From NCBI GenBank assembly GCA_021796315.1, contig JAJYOH010000232.1, positions 1-8,593 of the forward strand: a DNA stretch of 8,593 bases, given 5' to 3'. The position numbers and the translations under genes are program-made. Positions 1 to 3,762 of the stretch are shown piece after piece (the stretch's first letter is position 1; every line of letters starts with the position of its first letter). The notes below the pieces were generated by a model. It did not search any database and was not told where the DNA came from. It saw only the letters and a list, made by a program, of their open reading frames with translations. This DNA comes from Chloroflexota bacterium. GTDB taxonomy: Bacteria; Chloroflexota; Anaerolineae; Anaerolineales; Villigracilaceae.

Positions 1-36
1 GCCATCCGCCAGCCAATGCAGGAATTCTCATTGTAG
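1..36 (+). CDS. Possible 3' end of an upstream gene
   Basis: Frame 1 reads AIRQPMQEFSL and stops with TAG at 34-36, sixteen bases before a strong hairpin terminator. That is the usual arrangement for the last codons of a gene. The codons in this frame are mostly G or C in the third position, as in the other genes here. Frame 2 would also stop nearby, at 44-46, so the frame is not certain. Nothing can be said about function from eleven residues. Confidence 0.33.
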   Translation, partial: AIRQPMQEFSL

Positions 37-51
37 ATTTTTATAATTCCC

Positions 52-90
52 AAAATGGCAGACATTACTTCTGCCATTTTTTATTTTATA
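52..90 (+). terminator. Rho-independent terminator, possibly bidirectional
   Basis: A perfect 10-bp stem, AAAATGGCAG (52-61) with CTGCCATTTT (71-80), closes a 9-nt loop and is followed by TTATTTTATA. The A tract on the left arm would give a T tract on the opposite strand, so it could work both ways. It probably ends the gene that enters the window from the left. Confidence 0.85.
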
Positions 91-91
91 C

Positions 92-283
92 TCTCTACCG
101 CACAAGCCAAAAATTGAACCGCGACCCTGAAAAAACGCAGGGCTTAGCGCGCAAAGTTCGCTAAGAAAACCTTTAAATCTTTGCCTGCACTGGACGCAGG
201 CACACGTGCGTTCTCCCTAGCACCGCCCGCCAGGGCAGGTGTCGCGTTCTTCGCGGTAAAAATCTTGTGATGTACGGTAGAGA
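92..283. repeat. MITE-like intergenic element with terminal inverted repeats
   Basis: The ends are TCTCTACCGCACA (92-104) and TGTACGGTAGAGA (271-283), which are reverse complements with one mismatch in 13. Inside are further small hairpins: CTTAGCG (143-149) with CGCTAAG (159-165), and GCCTGC (183-188) with GCAGGC (196-201). No believable protein is encoded: an open frame on the minus strand here has no ribosome binding site and is biased by the repeats. The stretch GCGCAAAGTTCGC (149-161) resembles the arm of the palindrome at 7002-7064. No target-site duplication is evident, so mobility is only an inference. Confidence 0.5.
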
Positions 284-285
284 AA

Positions 286-381
286 TTTTGTACACGGATT
301 GGACGGATTTCGCGGATCAACGTGGATTTATTTAAATATTTCCGTGTGAATCCGTGCAATCAGCATAATCCGTGTACAAAA
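286..381. repeat. 96-bp near-perfect palindrome with 9-nt CGGATT unit
   Basis: The termini are an exact 15-bp inverted repeat, TTTTGTACACGGATT (286-300) and AATCCGTGTACAAAA (367-381). The centre, TATTTAAATA (329-338), is itself a palindrome placed exactly midway. Each arm is a run of four related units of 9, 9, 9 and 10 nt ending in CGGATT or a close variant (for example ACACGGATT, GGACGGATT, TCGCGGATC). The element starts two bases after the end of the preceding repeat. It resembles dispersed noncoding palindromes seen in many environmental bacterial genomes, but I could not check copy number. Confidence 0.7.
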
Positions 382-428
382 GAATCTTTATTAATCCAAT
401 TCCAAGTTTTGATGGATAGAATTTTGTT

Positions 429-1301
429 ATGAAGAAAAATATCAAACGGTGGATACTTTTCGCCGCGCTGGGTTTGACGGGAATCGCTTTGGTTGGAATC
501 CTGTTTTATTTAAACGGCCGTCCGGCTCCGGTTCCAACGAAGGAAAAATTGTTTGATGGCGTGACGTATGAAAGAAAAGTCTGGCTTTCGCCGCGCCCGC
601 TGGTGATCCACGTTATCAAGATTGATGCGCGTACTGCAAAGATACATTTTCTCGTCACGCCGCCGGATGATACGAAGGGAAAATATCCGTTGCGCGCGCG
701 AACCACCTCTCAGTTTTTGGAAAAGTTCAGTGTGCAGATTGCCGTTAATGGGGATGGCTTTGTTCCGTGGTGGTCGAACAGCATTCTCGATTATTACCCG
801 CATGTCGGCGACCCGGTTGCGCCGCTCGGCAATACGGCCTCGCGTGGAAAATTTTATTGGAAGTCGGAATTGCCGGACCCCACACTTTATATTTCACGCT
901 GGAACGATTTTTCATTTACCGCGGTGGACAATCCATACAACGCCATTTCGGGTGACGCCATATTGTTGAGGGCCGGCAACGTGATCGCCGATCTGGATAA
1001 TGCTGCTTTGCAGCCGCGCACGGCCATTGGCTTTTCCAACAACGGCCGATTTATTTATCTGGTGGTCGTCGATGGACGCCAGCCGTTTTACAGCGACGGC
1101 ATGACACGCCAGGAACTGGCTGACCTGATGGTTTCTTTGGGCGCGCAGAATGCGATGAGTTTGGATGGCGGTGGTTCGTCAACAATGGTCGTTCAGGGAA
1201 AAGATGGCCAGCCCCGTATTTTAAATTCCCCGATCGATAAAAGAATTCCCGGCCACGAGCGGCCGGTGGCAAATCATTTGGGGATTTTCATTGGGCAGTG
1301 A
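429..1301 (+). CDS. Membrane-anchored phosphodiester glycosidase family protein (NAGPA domain)
   Basis: This 290-residue protein begins with a positively charged tip and one hydrophobic helix (about residues 8-28), consistent with an uncleaved anchor or signal peptide that puts the rest outside the membrane. Residues 41-290 form a phosphodiester glycosidase domain, the family named after human N-acetylglucosamine-1-phosphodiester alpha-N-acetylglucosaminidase (PF09992). Recognisable blocks are AVNGDGF (105-111), TASRGKFYW (136-144), RTAIGFS (197-203), VVVDGR (212-217) and the hallmark DGGGSSTM (246-253). The family removes sugar caps from phosphodiesters in the human enzyme; the bacterial substrate is unknown and an envelope glycan is only a guess. 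The domain is very like the C-terminal part of the 882-residue protein at 3763-6411. The start ATG has only a weak GGATAG upstream (414-419). No clear promoter was found. Confidence 0.9.
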   Translation: MKKNIKRWILFAALGLTGIALVGILFYLNGRPAPVPTKEKLFDGVTYERKVWLSPRPLVIHVIKIDARTAKIHFLVTPPDDTKGKYPLRARTTSQFLEKFSVQIAVNGDGFVPWWSNSILDYYPHVGDPVAPLGNTASRGKFYWKSELPDPTLYISRWNDFSFTAVDNPYNAISGDAILLRAGNVIADLDNAALQPRTAIGFSNNGRFIYLVVVDGRQPFYSDGMTRQELADLMVSLGAQNAMSLDGGGSSTMVVQGKDGQPRILNSPIDKRIPGHERPVANHLGIFIGQ

Positions 1302-1324
1302 CCTCTGTTTGAATGTTCAAGTTA

Positions 1325-1357
1325 GGGCGGGTTGCAAGCCCGCCCCATAAAACTTTT
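1325..1357. terminator. GC-rich hairpin between convergent genes
   Basis: GGGCGGG (1325-1331) pairs perfectly with CCCGCCC (1339-1345) around TTGCAAG, which can add two more inner pairs. The plus-strand tail is CATAAAACTTTT, only moderately T-rich. It lies between the convergent NAGPA gene and XRE regulator gene, so it may end transcription from the left. The sequence also resembles a common dispersed intergenic hairpin of the GGGCGGGTTGCAAGCCCGCCC kind, so it could be a repeat rather than a dedicated terminator. Confidence 0.55.
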
Positions 1358-1368
1358 GCAAAGGCCGC

Positions 1369-1578
1369 TTATTTCTTTGGAGACTTTCTCTCTGACAGAA
1401 ATATATCCTCGATTTTTAAATTGAATAACTCTGCGATCTTGAAAGCCAGCGGTAAACTCGGGTCGTATTTTTCAGTCTCAATGGCGTTGATGGTTTGGCG
1501 CGACACATTCAACTTGTCGGCCAGATCTGCCTGCGACCATCCCTGTTTGGCGCGCAATTCACGCAAATGGTTTTTCAT
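1369..1578 (-). CDS. Small XRE-family helix-turn-helix transcriptional regulator
   Basis: A 69-residue protein made almost entirely of one HTH_3/Cro-C1-type DNA-binding domain. The helix-turn-helix lies at about residues 15-34 (SQADLADKLNVSRQTINAIE), followed by KYDPSLPLAFKIAELF and a charged tail. Such stand-alone regulators usually control the operon in which they sit. I chose the ATG at 1576-1578 because it overlaps the TGA of the upstream membrane-protein gene (1575-1577) as ATGA, a classic coupling arrangement, and because homologous proteins typically start at MKN-LRELR. The frame stays open to an ATG at 1644, but the extra 22 residues look like out-of-frame translation of the neighbour. 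The likely binding site is the palindrome at 2789-2808 in front of the operon. Confidence 0.9.
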   Translation of the reverse strand: MKNHLRELRAKQGWSQADLADKLNVSRQTINAIETEKYDPSLPLAFKIAELFNLKIEDIFLSERKSPKK

Positions 1579-1955
1579 TTGTATCTTTGAGTGAATATTC
1601 CTGTGCCGATTCCCCACAGTGCGATCATCATAGGGAAAACCCATAGCTGCGACAAATGAGGAAAGCCAATGGTCTCCAGAAATCCATAAGTGAAAGTAAT
1701 TAAACCGGTCAAGCCAGCGCCGAAGCCAATAGCGAGCAGTTGAATACGTTGTTGGAGTTCATCAACATTGCTGAGATATCGCAGGAAGGCTATTAGCATG
1801 AAGATAATGGGCACGACCGGCATAACTGCCAACGGAATGCGCCAGGGCGAATCCGGCATGTGGTTAATCAAGCTGGCTGTAATAAAAACGGTGACAACGT
1901 AAGTGGTCATGCTCCAGCCAAATTCTGTCAAATAACGCTTGGTGTTTTCGTTCAT
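1575..1955 (-). CDS. Four-helix integral membrane protein of unknown function
   Basis: A 126-residue protein with four likely membrane helices at about residues 15-31, 40-57, 72-91 and 103-121. The loop between helices two and three carries RYLSNVDELQQRIQ, and its DELQ-R motif recurs, as far as I recall, in small membrane proteins encoded next to XRE regulators. I cannot name a function. The start is well supported: AAGGAG (1963-1968) lies seven bases before the ATG. It sits 22 bp downstream of the CPBP protease gene and overlaps the regulator gene by 4 bp, so all three are almost certainly co-transcribed. A role as regulator partner, or in the same membrane process as the protease, is inference from position. 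Confidence 0.85.
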   Translation of the reverse strand: MNENTKRYLTEFGWSMTTYVVTVFITASLINHMPDSPWRIPLAVMPVVPIIFMLIAFLRYLSNVDELQQRIQLLAIGFGAGLTGLITFTYGFLETIGFPHLSQLWVFPMMIALWGIGTGIFTQRYK

Positions 1956-1977
1956 ATAAAATCTCCTTATTGTTTGG

Positions 1978-2775
1978 TTAACTGTGTAGAATAGCGAGCA
2001 AAGGGAAGATGCCTATAAAAACAAAGTCCAGAGCCCAGTGGGCGATGATCAGCGGCATCAACCTGCGCGATTTTAGATAGATCAAGCCGAGGATCAGGCC
2101 GAAAGGCAACATGCCCAAAAAGCGTGTCAACGAAGTTTGCCAATCAACCAGAGGCAAGGCTACATGTTGCAATGCGAAGCCGAAGCTCATAATCAGCAGG
2201 GCTGTCCAACGGTTTTGTGTGGCCGCTTCAAGCCGAGGCAGGGCATAAGCGCGGTAAGTCATCTCCTCGATGAAGCCAACGGCGATCGGAAAGATGGTTG
2301 CGCTCCACCAAAACACCCATACTGGCGGCATTTGAAATCCAGAATGTGTGGTTGTCTGCGGATTGAAAATTGACGGCCCGTAGACGATCAACATGCTGAC
2401 GATCGTGCTTATCTGGAACAAAATTGTCAGAACGATAAACCAGCCCAGCCCGCTCAAAATATCCTTCCAAAGCCGTGCGCGATCAAAGTTGATCAAATCT
2501 GCGAATCTGAAATTTTCTTCACGGGCGCGCCAGAGCAAAAGCCCAAGACAAATTCCATCCACGAATAAAGTGAAGAGCACATTGGTTAAACTGATGGCGG
2601 TGCTCCAAGGCTGCGCGTTACCGGTCAATGTCAGGAACAGCCATCCGACGATCAGGCCAAGCAGCATGAGAGGCAGGCGGATGAACGTCATGACCCATGG
2701 CCAGACTCCCGCCTTCTTTCCAGGTACTGGAATTGCGTCAGCGATGGGTTGGGAAGTGGTGAGTGATGTAGTCAT
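1978..2775 (-). CDS. CPBP-family intramembrane glutamic endopeptidase (Abi/CAAX protease-like)
   Basis: A 265-residue polytopic membrane protein with all three sequence signatures of the CPBP family (PF02517): EExxxR at 170-175 (EEMTYR), FxxxH at 200-204 (FALQH) and HxxxD at 246-250 (HWALD). In this family, which includes the Rce1 CAAX protease, the first glutamate and the two histidines form the active site within the membrane. Bacterial members are often linked to bacteriocin self-immunity or maturation of peptides, but the substrate here is unknown. About seven hydrophobic segments span the protein, and the cytoplasmic-looking N-terminus is about 23 residues long. The ATG is preceded by AAGGAG with a 7-nt spacer. 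It is the first gene of a three-gene operon with the membrane protein and XRE regulator that follow. Confidence 0.92.
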   Translation of the reverse strand: MTTSLTTSQPIADAIPVPGKKAGVWPWVMTFIRLPLMLLGLIVGWLFLTLTGNAQPWSTAISLTNVLFTLFVDGICLGLLLWRAREENFRFADLINFDRARLWKDILSGLGWFIVLTILFQISTIVSMLIVYGPSIFNPQTTTHSGFQMPPVWVFWWSATIFPIAVGFIEEMTYRAYALPRLEAATQNRWTALLIMSFGFALQHVALPLVDWQTSLTRFLGMLPFGLILGLIYLKSRRLMPLIIAHWALDFVFIGIFPLLAILHS

Positions 2776-2788
2776 TTGTTTTCTCCTT

Positions 2789-2808
2789 GTGTAAAGTGTG
2801 CTTTACAC
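2789..2808. promoter_or_regulatory. Operator-like palindrome in the CPBP operon leader
   Basis: GTGTAAAG (2789-2796) and CTTTACAC (2801-2808) form a perfect 8-bp inverted repeat around TGTG. It begins about where transcription should start from the promoter at 2814-2842 and ends just before the ribosome binding site. The ten bases GTGCTTTACA within it (2798-2807) occur again at 2845-2854, directly upstream of the -35 box, so the promoter is flanked by related sites. The small XRE regulator encoded third in the operon is the obvious candidate ligand. Confidence 0.75.
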
Positions 2809-2813
2809 CGCTT

Positions 2814-2842
2814 AATATAAAACAACCCTCGATGGATGTCAA
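2814..2842 (-). promoter_or_regulatory. Sigma-70-type promoter of the CPBP operon
   Basis: On the minus strand TTGACA (2842-2837) is a perfect -35 box, separated by exactly 17 nt from TATATT (2819-2814), a good -10 box. The predicted start near 2807 leaves a leader of about 32 nt ending in AAGGAG and the ATG of the CPBP gene. Confidence 0.85.
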
Positions 2843-2845
2843 GGG
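2814..2845 (-). terminator. Weak hairpin after the nuclease gene, overlapping the next promoter
   Basis: On the minus strand CCCTTGA (2845-2839) can pair with TCGAGGG (2832-2826) around CATCCA, with one G-T pair, and is followed by the T-rich TTGTTTTATATT. It lies just beyond the stop of the PD-(D/E)XK nuclease gene at 2866. The same bases contain the -35 and -10 boxes of the CPBP operon, so the terminator role is uncertain. Confidence 0.4.
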
Positions 2846-2865
2846 TGCTTTACATCAAAAAAAGA

Positions 2866-3687
2866 CTAGAATTCGATCTCGCTGATCTGTTCAAAATTCA
2901 CATCGAAGGCGGCCTCGGATTCCATTTCGGCCTCGGCTTCTTCGAATGTGCCCGCTTGTTTGCCGCGGTCACAATAAGAACGATAAACGCAGAAGCGGCA
3001 CATCTTTTCATCTTCGGTCATGGGGAATTCCTGCGCCGATGAAATTTCATTGACCACTTTTTCAATTGCAGACCAATCACGTTTGAACTGTGCGGATGTA
3101 TATTTGAATCGCGCCGGTTCGGATGGAAAATCCGCGTACCAGTACATCATTTCGATTCTTTCGGGGACGATAGGCTGGCCGCCGTTTAATTGATTTCCTG
3201 CCACTGCCAGCAATGCCCGATAAACGCGCGTCTGCCAGCGGGCAGACATCCACTCGTCGCGCGGACGCTTGGCGTATGTTTTCCAATCCATGATGACGGC
3301 CTTGTTTTCTTCGATTGCAATCAGATCATATTTTGCAAGCAGGCGATGCTCGCCGAGCGGAGCGGACAGCGTGGATTCTGTAAATGTCCTGTAGCCGCTC
3401 AGGCCGAGGTTCGCTGCGGTGTAATTTTCCCACCATCGGGTCAGGTTGGGCGTATTCGCCAAACGTATTAGATTCTCCGCTGGCAGTCCCAGTAAATGCT
3501 GCTGAACGAGACGGTGAAAAATCTGTCCTTCCTGCTGGCGATGTTCATTCTCAACGACCGGCTCTGACTCAACTGCCGGCCAGGTAAGTTGGTCGATGTA
3601 GCGCAATTGAAATCTGCGTGGACAGTCGGCGTAATCTTGCAGGGATGATTGCGAGAAGGTAAAGGGCTGGCGAAGAATATCCGGCAT
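2866..3687 (-). CDS. PD-(D/E)XK nuclease with AddB/Cas4-type iron-sulfur cysteines
   Basis: A 273-residue RecB-family nuclease (PF12705 type). The N-terminus carries SQSSLQDYADCPRRF, the usual entry block, with Cys22. GQIFHRL follows with the conserved His58. The catalytic core is D121 (KYDLIAI) and D134-x-K136 (MDWKTYA), then the QTRVYRALL helix at 152-160. Near the end C230-x2-C233-x5-C239 together with Cys22 makes the four-cysteine set that binds a 4Fe-4S cluster in AddB and Cas4 nucleases. The acidic tail (about 248-272) is rich in Glu. It should cut DNA ends, probably in recombination or repair, together with a helicase such as the one at 7090-8593. The ATG is the only nearby start, because an in-frame TAA lies three codons upstream. 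There is no ribosome binding site, and a promoter sits so close that the mRNA may be leaderless. Confidence 0.9.
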   Translation of the reverse strand: MPDILRQPFTFSQSSLQDYADCPRRFQLRYIDQLTWPAVESEPVVENEHRQQEGQIFHRLVQQHLLGLPAENLIRLANTPNLTRWWENYTAANLGLSGYRTFTESTLSAPLGEHRLLAKYDLIAIEENKAVIMDWKTYAKRPRDEWMSARWQTRVYRALLAVAGNQLNGGQPIVPERIEMMYWYADFPSEPARFKYTSAQFKRDWSAIEKVVNEISSAQEFPMTEDEKMCRFCVYRSYCDRGKQAGTFEEAEAEMESEAAFDVNFEQISEIEF

Positions 3688-3693
3688 GGATGT

Positions 3694-3721
3694 ATTTTAC
3701 AACAAAGCGGCGGGGAATCAA
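3694..3721 (-). promoter_or_regulatory. Putative leaderless promoter of the nuclease gene
   Basis: On the minus strand TTGATT (3721-3716) and TAAAAT (3699-3694) are spaced by 16 nt, matching consensus at four and five of six positions. Only six bases separate the -10 box from the ATG at 3687, so transcription would begin at or next to the start codon. This agrees with the absence of a Shine-Dalgarno sequence. The -35 box lies in the outer stem of the terminator at 3715-3753. Confidence 0.5.
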
Positions 3722-3753
3722 AAAATCGAGACGTAGTCTCGATTTTTTGATTC
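3715..3753. terminator. Perfect 18-bp terminator hairpin
   Basis: GAATCAAAAAATCGAGAC (3715-3732) and its exact reverse complement (3736-3753) flank a GTA loop. The core ATCGAGAC/GTCTCGAT followed by six T residues is a textbook intrinsic terminator. Because A6 precedes the core, it reads the same on both strands. It begins ten bases past the stop of the 882-residue enzyme gene and should end its transcript. Confidence 0.93.
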
Positions 3754-3762
3754 GGTATACTT

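Noticed and set aside
144..359. Minus-strand open frame of 71 codons in the first intergenic region
   Set aside because: It runs through both palindromic elements, has no ribosome binding site, and its sequence is the translation of the repeats themselves.
286..381. CRISPR-like periodic repeat
   Set aside because: The units are only 9 nt with no spacers, and the arrangement is a palindrome rather than a direct repeat array. The same applies to 7002-7064.
1579..1644. A longer start for the XRE regulator at 1644
   Set aside because: The added 22 residues lie inside the preceding membrane-protein gene and are not HTH-like. The ATGA overlap at 1575-1578 gives a much better start.
1369..1955. 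Toxin-antitoxin pair formed by the XRE regulator and the small membrane protein
   Set aside because: The membrane protein has four helices and 126 residues and does not look like a known toxin. The operon with a CPBP protease gives a better reading.
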